Assembly: GCF_000373765.1 (NCBI RefSeq)
Contig: NZ_KB892392.1
Coordinates: 1-62,493, forward strand
Origin: Legionella shakespearei DSM 23087
GTDB taxonomy: Bacteria > Pseudomonadota > Gammaproteobacteria > Legionellales > Legionellaceae
Direction of reading: 5' to 3'
DNA length: 62,493 bases
Below, one piece after another: positions 36,939 to 46,282 of the stretch. Under the pieces are notes generated by a model. That model ran no database searches, was not told the origin of the DNA, and was given only the letters and a program-made list of their open reading frames with translations. The number at the start of each line of letters is the position of its first letter. The stretch's first letter is position 1. Made by a program: the position numbers and the translations under genes.

Positions 36939-37023
36939 GTAGCCTTGATGCAGCGACAGCGAAATCACGGTTTTAAGAGGCCATAGGAAAACCTTGATTA
37001 CGCTGTCGCTGCATCAAGGCTAC
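36939..37023. repeat. Family E palindrome, long form
   Basis: GTAGCCTTGATGCAGCGACA... mirrored by ...TGTCGCTGCATCAAGGCTAC. It lies between two divergent genes, within the gap 36859-37127. Confidence 0.85.
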
Positions 37024-37127
37024 AGTTTTTGAGTGGAGACGACAAACCTTAAGTATCGAATAATCATTGTATTTAGTAACTATTCATAGCAGAATATTTT
37101 CACGGTTTTCAACCATTGACGATAATT

Positions 37128-38240
37128 ATGTTACCTTCTCTACTAAAGGCTGTTTGTGTATCAGCCTCTCTTGGCCTGTCATTGATGAGTGATGCTTCTT
37201 TCGCTTCAACACCTGTCAGTTCAATAAAAAACACGACCAAAACTACTGTTAACGTCGGTATTTATGCTCCTTTTTCTGATAAATCAGCTTTTATTGGCAG
37301 AAATATACTGGCTGCAATGGAAATGGCGCGGGATCAATTAAATTCAGCTGATATTGAATATTCTTTTTATACTTTGGATGAGCTTCCCGAGAATAAAACG
37401 GCATCCCGGACCTTGCAAAAATTTATTGATGCGCATCATATCAATGTTCTTTTGACTGAAGGATCCTTCAGTGGCCTGATAGCAGCCCCTTTGGCGAAAC
37501 AGAATAACATTCTGCATTTTAGTATGGCCACTGATCCAGCTATTGCTGATGGAACAAATAATTTTCTGGCGTGGAATCCTGTTTCTGAGCAGGCTTCTGT
37601 TTTAGTTGAAGAATTAAAGCGTAATAAAGTGCAGCAACTTGCTATTATCAGTAGTGATAATCCTTCCTCTGCATTGTTTACTCAAAATGTAATACAGCAA
37701 GTTCAGGGTAATTCACCAATAAAAATAGCGGTACACGAGCAATTTAAATCAGGAAGCAAAGATTTTTCGACATTGGTCCATAAAATCAAAAAAAAGAATT
37801 CCGATTTTTATTTCATCATGGCAACTCCTGAAGAAATTGGCCTGATTAAGTCACAAATGGCTAATGCCCATATCGATAAACCGATTACTACTATTATTGA
37901 AAGGGTTACTCCTAAAGTAATGGAGGTGTTTGATGGGCAATGGTATGTTGATAATCATGAGATGAATCCGCAGTTTGTAAAACAGTTCCAGGAAGCATAT
38001 ATGAATTATCCAGTAACAGAGGCAGGTTATGCTTATGATGTTTTTCATATTCTGCATAAAAGTGTAGTCCTTTCTATGAAAAGTAATTCCGCTTTTTCAC
38101 GTCAGGACATTGCCAATCAAATTCATATTCTTGCTGCAGGGACTGGAGTGATGGGGACAATTAATTTCGACAAGCATGGTGTGCTTTATACCAAGTCTGA
38201 AATTAAACAGGTAAAAAATGGGCAGGTTCTTACTGGCTAG
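37128..38240 (+). CDS. Periplasmic ligand-binding protein, Leu/Ile/Val-binding (type 1) family
   Basis: About 370 residues. It has a signal peptide (about 1-27, ...DASFAS), then a type 1 periplasmic fold (TTVNVGIYAPFSDKSAFIG, AAMEMARDQLNS, GSFSGLIAAPLAKQNNILHF, GYAYDVFHILHKSV). No permease or ATPase is adjacent, so it may be an orphan binding protein or serve a remote transporter; amino acids are the usual ligands. The start is ATG 37128, although an in-frame TTG at 37116 exists; neither has a clear ribosome site. Confidence 0.85.
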   Translation: MLPSLLKAVCVSASLGLSLMSDASFASTPVSSIKNTTKTTVNVGIYAPFSDKSAFIGRNILAAMEMARDQLNSADIEYSFYTLDELPENKTASRTLQKFIDAHHINVLLTEGSFSGLIAAPLAKQNNILHFSMATDPAIADGTNNFLAWNPVSEQASVLVEELKRNKVQQLAIISSDNPSSALFTQNVIQQVQGNSPIKIAVHEQFKSGSKDFSTLVHKIKKKNSDFYFIMATPEEIGLIKSQMANAHIDKPITTIIERVTPKVMEVFDGQWYVDNHEMNPQFVKQFQEAYMNYPVTEAGYAYDVFHILHKSVVLSMKSNSAFSRQDIANQIHILAAGTGVMGTINFDKHGVLYTKSEIKQVKNGQVLTG

Positions 38241-38244
38241 ATCT

Positions 38245-38320
38245 GTAGCCCGTATTAGCGAAGCGTAATACGGGATCGTACTAGGATATTCCCGTATTAC
38301 GCTTCGCTAATACGGGCTAC
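38245..38320. repeat. Family A palindrome
   Basis: GTAGCCCGTATTAGCGAAGC... mirrored by ...GCTTCGCTAATACGGGCTAC, four bases after the binding-protein stop. Confidence 0.9.
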
Positions 38321-38339
38321 GAGTTCCCAAATCATAAAT

Positions 38340-38369
38340 AAAAATGGAGCAACTGATTGCTCCATTTTT
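38340..38369. terminator. Bidirectional intrinsic terminator
   Basis: AAAAATGGAGCAA, CTGA loop, TTGCTCCATTTTT followed by ATTTTT. With A-run before and T-run after the stem on either strand, it should stop both the binding-protein and the ctpA transcripts, which converge here. Confidence 0.85.
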
Positions 38370-38385
38370 ATTTTTAGAGAACCCA

Positions 38386-39723
38386 TTATCTGTTTGCTAA
38401 AGCCATACCTTCAAGAACAGTTAATGCTGCATAAAGCTGGTAGTCTTCATGAATCAGATCACTTGATTGGGCATTGTTTTTAGCAGGAGTAGCTTCAGAG
38501 TTATTCCCGTTAATCAAGTGGCCATTCAGATCTGCTTCACTGTAACCCATGGCATCTGTTTTTTTAGCAGCATTTTTAGGCACTTCCATTTCTTCCACCA
38601 CAATATCAGGCACAATTCCTTTAGCCTGAATAGAAGTTCCTGATGGAGTGTAATAAAGTGCTGTAGTTAATTTAATGCCTGTTTTATTGTCCAGCGGTAA
38701 AACGGTTTGCACAGACCCTTTACCAAAGCTTTTAGTTCCCAGAATAATCGCCCTTTTATTGTCTTTTAATGCGCCAGCCACAATTTCTGATGCAGAAGCT
38801 GAACCATTATTGATTAAGACGACAATTGGAGCATTATTTAACACATCACCTGGGTTAGCCAAGGCAGTGAATTTTGAACCAGGCAAACGTCCTTCGGTGT
38901 AAACAATTAACTCTTGTTTTCCTGATTTATCATTGCCAAGGAAGGCATCAGACACCTGAATTGCTGAATCAAGCAATCCACCTGGATTATTCCTGAGATC
39001 GAGGACTAATCCCTTTAATTTACCGTTAGATTGTTGTTTTAATTGTTCTATGGCTTGCAGCATGTCTTTACCTGTCAAGGCCTGGAATTGGGTTAAACGA
39101 ATGTAACCGTATCCATCACTTAACATTTTACTTTTCACACTCTTGATCAATATTACTTCACGGATCAGGTCAAACGTTAAAGGTTTGCTGACGCCTTTTC
39201 TTAAAACGGTTAATTCAATGGTGGTGCCTGCTTTTCCGCGCATTAAATTAACGGCATCTTTAAGAGTGAGGCCTTGAACTGACTCTTTACCTAATTTGAT
39301 AATGTAGTCTCCGGATTTTATTCCTGCTTTAAAGGCAGGAGTATCAACCAGTGGAGTAATGACTTTAACCACACCATCTTCCATAGTCACTTCTATGCCT
39401 AAGCCGCCGAATTCACCGCTGGTAGAGGTTTGTAGTTCTTTAAATTCCTCTTCATTAAGATAGCTTGAGTGAGGATCGAGACCGCCCAACATGCCACGAA
39501 TAGCATTATCAAACAGTTCCTTATCATCAACTGGTTTCACGTAATATTTTTTTATTTCACCTATTGCATTAGAAAATCGTTGGACATCTTCCAATGGAAT
39601 CCTTTTCGTATTAGTATTATTATCTGTAGCCGTTTCACTGGCTGCAAAAGCGGTTAATGGAAGCATTAACGTTAAGGCATACACTAATGCTAATGTACGT
39701 GGAAGTATTTTTCTGGTAACCAT
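38386..39723 (-). CDS. ctpA: C-terminal processing peptidase (S41 family)
   Basis: Periplasmic serine protease that trims envelope proteins, often murein hydrolases. It has 445 residues: a signal peptide (about 1-28), a PDZ domain (about 85-175, GGLGIEVTMEDGVVKVITPL), then the S41 protease core. The catalytic dyad by alignment with Prc is Ser310 (in NGSASASEIV) and Lys335 (KSFGKGSVQT). AGGAG lies before the ATG. It is last in gpmI-envC-ctpA, the arrangement in which an M23 activator and CtpA act on peptidoglycan. Confidence 0.94.
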   Translation of the reverse strand: MVTRKILPRTLALVYALTLMLPLTAFAASETATDNNTNTKRIPLEDVQRFSNAIGEIKKYYVKPVDDKELFDNAIRGMLGGLDPHSSYLNEEEFKELQTSTSGEFGGLGIEVTMEDGVVKVITPLVDTPAFKAGIKSGDYIIKLGKESVQGLTLKDAVNLMRGKAGTTIELTVLRKGVSKPLTFDLIREVILIKSVKSKMLSDGYGYIRLTQFQALTGKDMLQAIEQLKQQSNGKLKGLVLDLRNNPGGLLDSAIQVSDAFLGNDKSGKQELIVYTEGRLPGSKFTALANPGDVLNNAPIVVLINNGSASASEIVAGALKDNKRAIILGTKSFGKGSVQTVLPLDNKTGIKLTTALYYTPSGTSIQAKGIVPDIVVEEMEVPKNAAKKTDAMGYSEADLNGHLINGNNSEATPAKNNAQSSDLIHEDYQLYAALTVLEGMALANR

Positions 39724-39814
39724 AGCGATCTCCTGGGATGCAAGGCTATTAATTAAGCCGCCTTCTTTTGTTTTTATTAAATATTGAAATGCAATTTAAA
39801 TGCCAGAGGCAACT

Positions 39815-40900
39815 TTAAGACAACCAGTTCAGCGGAGAAACCGCTTTTCCTCTTTGTCTTATTTCAAAGTATAGACCGTTTTGTTTAATACCGCCGCTGT
39901 GGCCTACACTAGCTATTTGCTCGTTTTGACGGACTGTTTGTCCTTTATGTTTGAAGAGAGATTGATTGTGTGCATACAGAGTCATAAAGCCTTGTCCATG
40001 GTCAATGATCACCAGGAGGCCATAGCCCTTTAACCAGTCGCTAAATACTACTTTTCCGGGGTAAACGGCAGTAACTACTGCCCCTTCATCGGCAAAAAAT
40101 GTCACCCCTTGATTCATTCTACGTATGGATCGGTGCTCAGTTTGTACAGGAAGCGGCAATTTTTTGCGCATTTGCAGGAAGGGTTTGCTGCTTTGAACGA
40201 CACTTTGTTGAGATAATGACTTTAAAAGGCGTGATAAATTGTCTTTATCTTTTTGGAATTCAGTTAAAGTATGTTGTTTGTTTTGAATTTCCTTATTAAG
40301 CGATTGAATTAAGGTTGTATGATAACTTTTATTATGTTGCAACAACTCCTGATGTTGGGTCAGTTGATGTTTCAACTTTTGGGTTTCTGTCAGCTCACTA
40401 TGCAGCCTTTCTTTATTTTCACTCAGGCTTTGGCGAGTTTCACCAATTTCATTAATTAAATCTTGCCGCGATTTAACAATGTATTGGTAATAAGTTAAAA
40501 TTCGGCTGATTTTATAGGGATCGTCCTGATTCAGTATCCATTTAACAGGTTGGTATTCACCCATTTGATAGCGTGCTCGTACATGGCTCGCTAATAATTG
40601 TTGCTGCATCAGTAACTGCTTATTTAATTGCGCTGACTTGTTATGCAATTCGGCAATTTTATGTTCTTTCGCATTAATGTCTTGCTGGATTCCATAAAGT
40701 TTACGTATTCCTTCACCAATTTGCTTTTCTGTACCTGAGAGTTCTTTATGCAGTATTCCCCGCTTATCATTTGCAGTAGTCAGTGTTTGCTGCAGGTTTT
40801 TAATTTGGGCATCCAATTGTTTTAATTTGGTCTGGGTTTGTACCACGGGGGAAGTGGCCTGGCAGGGCTGGGCCATTACCAGGCTTAATCCCACTGCCAT
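39815..40900 (-). CDS. envC: EnvC-like murein hydrolase activator (M23 domain)
   Basis: Periplasmic coiled-coil protein expected to activate cell-division amidases. From ATG 40900 it has 361 residues: signal peptide (MAVGLSLVMAQPCQA), two coiled-coil stretches (about 20-110 and 130-240) and a degenerate LytM/M23 domain (ADEGAVVTAVYPGKVVFSDW, GLLVIIDHGQGFMTLYAHN, SVGHSGG). The frame stays open to 41089, overlapping gpmI, but the added 63 residues are a translation of a family D palindrome and would bury the signal peptide. The chosen ATG itself lies in the repeat-edge sequence CTTAACTTAATGGCAGT. Upstream is gpmI, downstream ctpA. The start is the uncertain part. Confidence 0.88.
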   Translation of the reverse strand: MAVGLSLVMAQPCQATSPVVQTQTKLKQLDAQIKNLQQTLTTANDKRGILHKELSGTEKQIGEGIRKLYGIQQDINAKEHKIAELHNKSAQLNKQLLMQQQLLASHVRARYQMGEYQPVKWILNQDDPYKISRILTYYQYIVKSRQDLINEIGETRQSLSENKERLHSELTETQKLKHQLTQHQELLQHNKSYHTTLIQSLNKEIQNKQHTLTEFQKDKDNLSRLLKSLSQQSVVQSSKPFLQMRKKLPLPVQTEHRSIRRMNQGVTFFADEGAVVTAVYPGKVVFSDWLKGYGLLVIIDHGQGFMTLYAHNQSLFKHKGQTVRQNEQIASVGHSGGIKQNGLYFEIRQRGKAVSPLNWLS

Positions 40901-40922
40901 TAAGTTAAGAATTGCCTGATCT

Positions 40923-41047
40923 AATCCGAGCCGCGACCGTGAGGGAGCGGAATAGTTTGATGTGGCAAGATGTTTTGTTTTCGTGTTAATTCGCTTGTTC
41001 ATTAGCCGGCCCAAGGGTTCCGCTCCCTCATGGTCGCGGCTCGGATT
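40923..41047. repeat. Family D palindrome at the 5' end of envC
   Basis: AATCCGAGCCGCGACCGTGA... mirrored by ...TCATGGTCGCGGCTCGGATT. It lies between gpmI and the likely envC start, within the operon leader. Confidence 0.85.
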
Positions 41048-41072
41048 TCTTTTTACTGCGACAGGGGACCGT

Positions 41073-42620
41073 TTAATGAACCGGGGCATAGTCTCTTTCC
41101 AATAGGGGCTGTCCAGTCATTTCCGGCGGGGGAGTGATTCCTAATAAGGTGAGCACTGTTGGCGCCACGTCAATCAAACTGCCGGATGATTGGGTAAAAT
41201 GCCAACCGCCGCCGACATAAACCAGAGGAACGGGCTCACTGGTATGGGCGGTATGTGCCTGATGTGTTGTATCATCAAACATTTCTTCTGCATTGCCATG
41301 ATCGGCGGTAATTAACAATTTGCCCCCTTGTATGGCAAGAGCTTGCCAAACCTTGTTCATACATCTATCCAGGCATTCTATGGCCTGTACTGTTGCATTA
41401 AAATTACCGCTATGGCCAACCATATCTGCATTGGCGTAATTACATATAATTACATCATAAGTTGTACTGTTAATGGCTGCAACCAGTTTTTCTGTCAATT
41501 CTTCAGCACTCATTTCGGGTTGTAAATCATAAGTAGCCACTTTGGGGGAGGGAATCAGGATGCGTTCTTCATGAGCAAAAACCAGTTCGCTCCCGCCATT
41601 GAAGAAAAAGGTGACATGCGCATATTTTTCGGTTTCTGCAATACGTAGTTGACTTAAGCCATGTGAGGCTAACAGTTCACCCAACGTATTGTTTAATTGC
41701 ATTGGGGGAAAGGCCATGGATGTGGGTATATTTTTATCGTATTGGGTCATGGTGGCAAAACAGGATAATTTCGGCAGGAACTGTCGCTTAAATCCGTTAA
41801 AGGCAGGATCAATAAAGGCCGCAGTTAATTGCCGGGCGCGATCCGCGCGGAAATTAAAGAATAAAACAGCATCCCCATCTTCTATGGGTTGATGCGTCCC
41901 TATTAAGGTCGGAGGGATAAATTCATCAGAAAGTTTCTGTTCATAAAACGATTTGATGGCCGTTTGCGCATCAGGAAAATGATGTTCACTCTGATTCTGG
42001 GTCAATAAATTATAAACGGGCTCCATTCGCTCCCAACGTTTGTCCCTGTCCATGGCGTAATAACGGCCAGTAATTGAGCTTATGGAGGCCACAGGATATT
42101 TTTTAAGCTCTGCATTTAAACGTTCCAGACTGTCCAGAGCACTTTGGGGTGGGGTATCCCGGCCATCGAGAAATAAGTGCAAACATACTGCAGTGAACTT
42201 CCGGGCATGGCACAGGGCAAGTAAGGCAAACAGGTGCTGTTCATGGCTGTGCACGCCACCAGGAGAGAGCAAGCCCATAATGTGCAGGGATTTATTGTTA
42301 TCCTGCAGTTCGGTAATGATTTGGTTAAATACCTGATTTTCAGCAAATTCCCCAGTTTTAATGCTTTGATTAATGCGGGTAAAGTCCTGTTGAATGACGC
42401 GGCCGGCACCTATGTGCATGTGCCCTACTTCAGAATTACCCATTTGCTCATCAGGCAACCCTACGGGTAATCCGGAAGCGTGTAAAAGCATGTGAGGGCA
42501 TGTTTGCCACCATTCATCCCATTGGGGAGTATGCGCTTTTGCAATAGCATTATGCGTGTCACTGGGATTATATCCCCATCCATCAAGGATCATGAGGACC
42601 AGTGGAGCATTTTTAGACAT
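41073..42620 (-). CDS. gpmI: 2,3-bisphosphoglycerate-independent phosphoglycerate mutase
   Basis: Interconverts 3- and 2-phosphoglycerate using two Mn ions. It has 515 residues, normal for the family. The first metal motif is LMILDGWGY, the phosphoserine nucleophile is Ser63 in GNSEVGH, substrate binding is at DGRDTPP, and C-terminal metal sites are NYANADMVGHSG and TADHGNAEEM. It is first in gpmI-envC-ctpA. Confidence 0.97.
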   Translation of the reverse strand: MSKNAPLVLMILDGWGYNPSDTHNAIAKAHTPQWDEWWQTCPHMLLHASGLPVGLPDEQMGNSEVGHMHIGAGRVIQQDFTRINQSIKTGEFAENQVFNQIITELQDNNKSLHIMGLLSPGGVHSHEQHLFALLALCHARKFTAVCLHLFLDGRDTPPQSALDSLERLNAELKKYPVASISSITGRYYAMDRDKRWERMEPVYNLLTQNQSEHHFPDAQTAIKSFYEQKLSDEFIPPTLIGTHQPIEDGDAVLFFNFRADRARQLTAAFIDPAFNGFKRQFLPKLSCFATMTQYDKNIPTSMAFPPMQLNNTLGELLASHGLSQLRIAETEKYAHVTFFFNGGSELVFAHEERILIPSPKVATYDLQPEMSAEELTEKLVAAINSTTYDVIICNYANADMVGHSGNFNATVQAIECLDRCMNKVWQALAIQGGKLLITADHGNAEEMFDDTTHQAHTAHTSEPVPLVYVGGGWHFTQSSGSLIDVAPTVLTLLGITPPPEMTGQPLLERDYAPVH

Positions 42621-42704
42621 GAGTTAAACCCGATTATTAAAGGATGCAGAAAAAGAATTATACCTTTGTCAATTAAAGAGGTATATAGCAATAGCTCAGG
42701 ATTC

Positions 42705-42791
42705 GTAGCCGTATTAGCGAAGCGTAATACGGGGAATGGCATGGTTCATAAGTCATGTGATCCCGTATTACGCTTCGCTAATACGGGCTAC
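42705..42791. repeat. Family A palindrome
   Basis: GTAGCCGTATTAGCGAAGCG... mirrored by ...CGCTTCGCTAATACGGGCTAC; the left end has lost one C. It lies between the glycine-rich gene and gpmI. Confidence 0.88.
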
Positions 42792-42801
42792 AGGGGGTGT
42801 T

Positions 42802-43167
42802 TCAATTACAGTCTTGAGTCTGGATGCAGTTGCCGTTGGAATCGCATTGTTGCACGCTTTGGCAATCATCATAATCACCGCCACCGTTGATAATGTAGGT
42901 GGGGGCAACCCAACCGTTTCCTGGATAATAATTACCAACATTAGAATTATGGTAGCCGTTATTCCAGCCATTGTCGTAAGGATGAACACCACCAATTCCG
43001 CCGACACCCTCCACACCTCCGACATGGCCGACGCCTCCCACGCCACCTACATGGCCGAAACCGCCTGCACCACCAAAATGCTCTGCCAGACAAAGTGTAG
43101 AAGTAAATAAAAACACCAACAGAATAAACGCACGAGAAATTTGATAATTCAATCCCAATCCACGCAT
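42802..43167 (-). CDS. Small exported glycine-rich protein
   Basis: It has 121 residues of unknown function. A hydrophobic signal segment (about 12-28, ending CLA) is followed by a Gly/His/Val-rich repeat stretch (residues 30-60: GGAGGFGHVGGVGGVGHVGG), an Asn/Tyr/Gly-rich middle and a C-terminus with three Cys (CQSVQQCDSNGNC) plus a final Cys. GGGAG lies six bases before the ATG. It is probably periplasmic or surface associated. The opposite strand is also open here, but only because of the repetitive composition. Confidence 0.8.
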   Translation of the reverse strand: MRGLGLNYQISRAFILLVFLFTSTLCLAEHFGGAGGFGHVGGVGGVGHVGGVEGVGGIGGVHPYDNGWNNGYHNSNVGNYYPGNGWVAPTYIINGGGDYDDCQSVQQCDSNGNCIQTQDCN

Positions 43168-43202
43168 GACTTTCTCCCTTGTTATGCATAGGTTTACACT
43201 AA

Positions 43203-43316
43203 GATCTACGTCGTTTCTTCGCGCGTCTTTTTGCGCGAAGGATCTCCAAATACTGGCACCATGCCGCTTTCAGGAGATCCTTCGCGCAAAAAGACGCGCT
43301 CAGGACGACGTGGATC
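43203..43316. repeat. Family C palindrome
   Basis: GATCTACGTCGTTTCTTCGC... mirrored by ...GCGCTCAGGACGACGTGGATC, with a loop holding GGCACCATGCCGCTTTC. Confidence 0.85.
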
Positions 43317-43385
43317 ATGTCCCTGTTACAATAACAGGTACGTGATTAGAGTATAGCTCTTTTATAGATCAATGTGGTCTTGTAT

Positions 43386-44654
43386 TCACCCAAAAGAGTT
43401 AGTGTCCAATTCCTTGGGCTTATACTGTGAAAGATGCTTGGTCAGGCTAAGTTGTATGGTCGAACTTACGCCATATTGAGTTTTTAAAATGACCCAAGTG
43501 CTCCATCCCCACCAGCTATTAGTCCAATGCCTGTCATAAGGATTGGACAAATCAGTCCTTCTGTATAATTGTTTGCTTTGCTCATCCCAGTAAAACATAG
43601 GGGCTATATCCAGGTCATTTTCGCCATTCAATGGTTCAGGATGCGGGATCATATGTAATACAACACTTTTATCAGGAATTACCCCAGTAAAATAAGTTTC
43701 AAAAATTTCATCTGCGGAAGTTTGCAGGGTTCTTAATAGCATCTGCTGATTGGGTTGGTTAAAGGGATTAAAATAGGAAAAATCACCATACACTACCCAG
43801 CGCTCGCCAAGATCATTGTGGACATGGATGCCGTATTTATTCTCTTCACTATGCATATAGCTGGATAACAGGCTGCCAAGAACGGCAGGTGTGACCTTAT
43901 CTGCCAGATTTTCTCTGGGGGTGCGTAAATGGCCTGCTGCAAAGCGATCTGAAAGATAGTGAGATGCGAAGGCATCCATGGCATAAGCCAGTTCCAAATC
44001 CGCTTTATTTCCCGTTTGTCTTGCCTTCAGGGCTTGTTGCAAGGCCGCCTTGTGCCCGTTTTTGTAAGCGATGATATTATTAGGAGAAAAATGATCGAAA
44101 TTTTCCATGGCCAGAAGCAAATAACGCCCAGGATAGAGCCACCAACCCATGCTGGTGCAACCCCCTCCGGTAATACAGTTTATCTGACGGCCAATTTCAT
44201 TGCCTATGCGCTCATATATGGCTTCCGCCTTTTCCCCATGATCTATTCCGAATTCAACGGCCTCAATTTCCTTTTTTACCACGGCATTCAGCTCTTTAAC
44301 TTCCTCAATGGCCATGAAGTTTTTGGCGAAGGATTTAAACGCATCTTTAAAGCGCGACTGTCTTTCTTCTTTAGTTAGGCCGTGGCTGATTGGACGACCA
44401 ATGATTCCATAAAGGTCGCCAAGACTCATGATGTCGCCATAAGAAAGTACCAGGCCATTTTTCAGGTGTAAGGGAACGGCAGCTTCTGGCTGCTGATTCA
44501 CATCAAAGCGCAGTTTTACCTGTTGCCCCATGGCCCAATGCTCGGATAAGGCAAATCCGCTGGAAGAGTCGGCATAAAGGGGGGAAGGGGAAACGGCAAG
44601 GCTGGAAAAAATCAGGAGTGATTTTGCTAAAGTTGTAAATGGATGTTTTTTCAT
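43386..44654 (-). CDS. plcA: Zinc metallophospholipase C, PlcA/PlcB type
   Basis: Phospholipase C of the Legionella PlcA/PlcB/PlcC family, described as zinc metalloenzymes that act on phosphatidylcholine or phosphatidylglycerol. It has 422 residues. An N-terminal signal segment (about 1-28, ...PSPLYA; no twin-Arg pair) is followed by a mostly helical domain. DAFASHYLSDRFAAGHLRTP contains the His/Asp cluster expected to bind zinc, and further His residues lie in MIHPEVxxx-like positions later (MIPHPEPLNGE). Which of the three paralogues this is cannot be fixed by eye; I recall plcA at this site. It is divergent from uppS. Confidence 0.8.
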   Translation of the reverse strand: MKKHPFTTLAKSLLIFSSLAVSPSPLYADSSSGFALSEHWAMGQQVKLRFDVNQQPEAAVPLHLKNGLVLSYGDIMSLGDLYGIIGRPISHGLTKEERQSRFKDAFKSFAKNFMAIEEVKELNAVVKKEIEAVEFGIDHGEKAEAIYERIGNEIGRQINCITGGGCTSMGWWLYPGRYLLLAMENFDHFSPNNIIAYKNGHKAALQQALKARQTGNKADLELAYAMDAFASHYLSDRFAAGHLRTPRENLADKVTPAVLGSLLSSYMHSEENKYGIHVHNDLGERWVVYGDFSYFNPFNQPNQQMLLRTLQTSADEIFETYFTGVIPDKSVVLHMIPHPEPLNGENDLDIAPMFYWDEQSKQLYRRTDLSNPYDRHWTNSWWGWSTWVILKTQYGVSSTIQLSLTKHLSQYKPKELDTNSFG

Positions 44655-44747
44655 CTATCCCTCATTCAAAAATAAAATCCCTGGAACTGATTTTCCGGTA
44701 CCACTTAAATTTTTACCTTAAAGAGGTTAGACTATCAACCATTTTAA

Positions 44748-45482
44748 ATGGCAGGAAGAGTTGTTTTGGATTATAAACTACCTCAACACATTGCGATAGT
44801 GATGGATGGTAATGGGCGTTGGGCAGAGCTGCGTGGTTTGCCGCGCATTGAAGGGCATAAAGCGGGTGTTGCTGCGGTTAAGGAAATGATTCGTTGTTGT
44901 ATGGAAAAAAAAATTTCCTGTTTGAGTCTTTTTGCCTTTAGTTCCGAAAATTGGGCCAGGCCAATTGATGAAGTTAATTTCCTTATGGAATTGTTTGTGC
45001 AGGCTTTACAGAAAGAATTGGCTGAATTAAACGCACACGGCGTGAAGATGCGATTTACCGGTGATAGAGAGGTACTGGCTCCTGCGTTGCAACAACAAAT
45101 GAATGAAGCAGAAGAACTGACTTGTGCTAATCAACAATTAATTTTAAATGTGGTGATGAATTATGGTGGCAAGTGGGATATCACCAACGCCACAAAAAAA
45201 ATATGCCAGGCAGTAGCGAGCGGTGAGATGCTGCTTAGTGATATTACCGAACAGGTTTTTGAGCACTATCTTGATACTTATGGTTTGCCTGAACCGGATT
45301 TATTCATTCGTACCAGTGGGGAACTGCGCATCAGCAACTTCTTTCTTTGGCAGTTAGCTTATACCGAACTTTATTTTACTGAAGTTCATTGGCCAGATTT
45401 TAACGCTCAGGAGCTGGAACTGGCATTGGCTTCCTTTGGTAAACGTAAAAGACGCTTTGGACAGATTTCGAATTTGAAATAA
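44748..45482 (+). CDS. uppS: Undecaprenyl pyrophosphate synthase
   Basis: Makes the C55 lipid carrier for peptidoglycan and O-antigen. Up to 244 residues. The substrate-binding motif is [12 protein letters not shown] with catalytic Asp20; further motifs are [10 protein letters not shown] and [21 protein letters not shown] then TEVHWPDF. The start is open: ATG 44748, or TTG 44766 (MDYKLPQH), which has AGGAAGAG five bases upstream and is closer to usual UppS length. First gene of the envelope cluster. Confidence 0.96.
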   Translation: MAGRVVLDYKLPQHIAIVMDGNGRWAELRGLPRIEGHKAGVAAVKEMIRCCMEKKISCLSLFAFSSENWARPIDEVNFLMELFVQALQKELAELNAHGVKMRFTGDREVLAPALQQQMNEAEELTCANQQLILNVVMNYGGKWDITNATKKICQAVASGEMLLSDITEQVFEHYLDTYGLPEPDLFIRTSGELRISNFFLWQLAYTELYFTEVHWPDFNAQELELALASFGKRKRRFGQISNLK

Positions 45483-45492
45483 GGGTACACTC

Positions 45493-46278
45493 ATGTTTAT
45501 GCAACGTTTGATCACTTCTGTAATTCTGGTACCCCTGGTTTTACTTATCCTTTTTTATGCACCAGCCTGGCTTTTGGCGGGAATTGTCGGGATTATTTTT
45601 TTTGGAGCAGGGTATGAGAGTCTGCAATTAATCCCTCTAAAAAATCGCATCATGCAGGCAGGGTTTATTCTCCTGTTATTCTTTGCCTTATGGGCCTGTG
45701 GTTATTTATTCAGCTATTGGCTCGCTTTGGGCCTGGTGTTATGGGGACTCAATTGTATTGCCATAATAACCTTCCCTGAATCACAAAAATATTGGGGATA
45801 TCCCGTCCTTGTTGCGGGCGTTTGTTGCGTATTGTTGCCTTTATTTGCACAAAGCCTGATTCACTTATATGATTTGCCCCAGGGTAAAGGCTTGCTGGTT
45901 TATTTGTTGTTTTTAATATGGGCTTCTGATATTGGTGCTTATCTTACGGGAAAACGTTGGGGTAAAACCAAATTGATCCCTCAGGTGAGCCCTGGAAAAT
46001 CATGGGAAGGTGTATTAGGTGGTGTTGTTCTGGCAATGACAGTCATGGGTGTCGGTTATTTCTATTTTATGCCCCAATCGGTTGTTCACTGGATTGTTCT
46101 GGCCTTGATTACAGTAATTATTTCTATTTTTGGCGATTTGTTTATCAGTATTTTAAAACGGCGTTGTCATTTGAAAGACACTGGAGCTATTATTCCAGGC
46201 CATGGTGGCATTCTGGATCGCCTGGACAGTCTGATAGCCGCATTGCCCGTATTTTATTTTGGATTAACTTTGGGATAG
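45493..46278 (+). CDS. cdsA: Phosphatidate cytidylyltransferase
   Basis: Forms CDP-diacylglycerol, the precursor that pssA in this window uses. It has 261 residues and about eight membrane segments. The family signature near the C-terminus is SILKRRCHLKDTGAIIPGHG then GILDRLDS. The start ATG at 45493 has AAGGG upstream; a second ATG is two codons on. It is ten bases after uppS and four before rseP. Confidence 0.96.
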   Translation: MFMQRLITSVILVPLVLLILFYAPAWLLAGIVGIIFFGAGYESLQLIPLKNRIMQAGFILLLFFALWACGYLFSYWLALGLVLWGLNCIAIITFPESQKYWGYPVLVAGVCCVLLPLFAQSLIHLYDLPQGKGLLVYLLFLIWASDIGAYLTGKRWGKTKLIPQVSPGKSWEGVLGGVVLAMTVMGVGYFYFMPQSVVHWIVLALITVIISIFGDLFISILKRRCHLKDTGAIIPGHGGILDRLDSLIAALPVFYFGLTLG

Positions 46279-46282
46279 CGAT

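Noticed and set aside
40901-41089. Upstream extension of envC to an ATG overlapping gpmI
   Set aside because: The extra 63 codons are the translation of a family D palindrome and would place the signal peptide inside the protein.
42736-43189. Overlapping open frames on both strands across the glycine-rich gene
   Set aside because: Low-complexity GGN codons keep several frames open; only 42802-43167 minus has a signal peptide and ribosome site.
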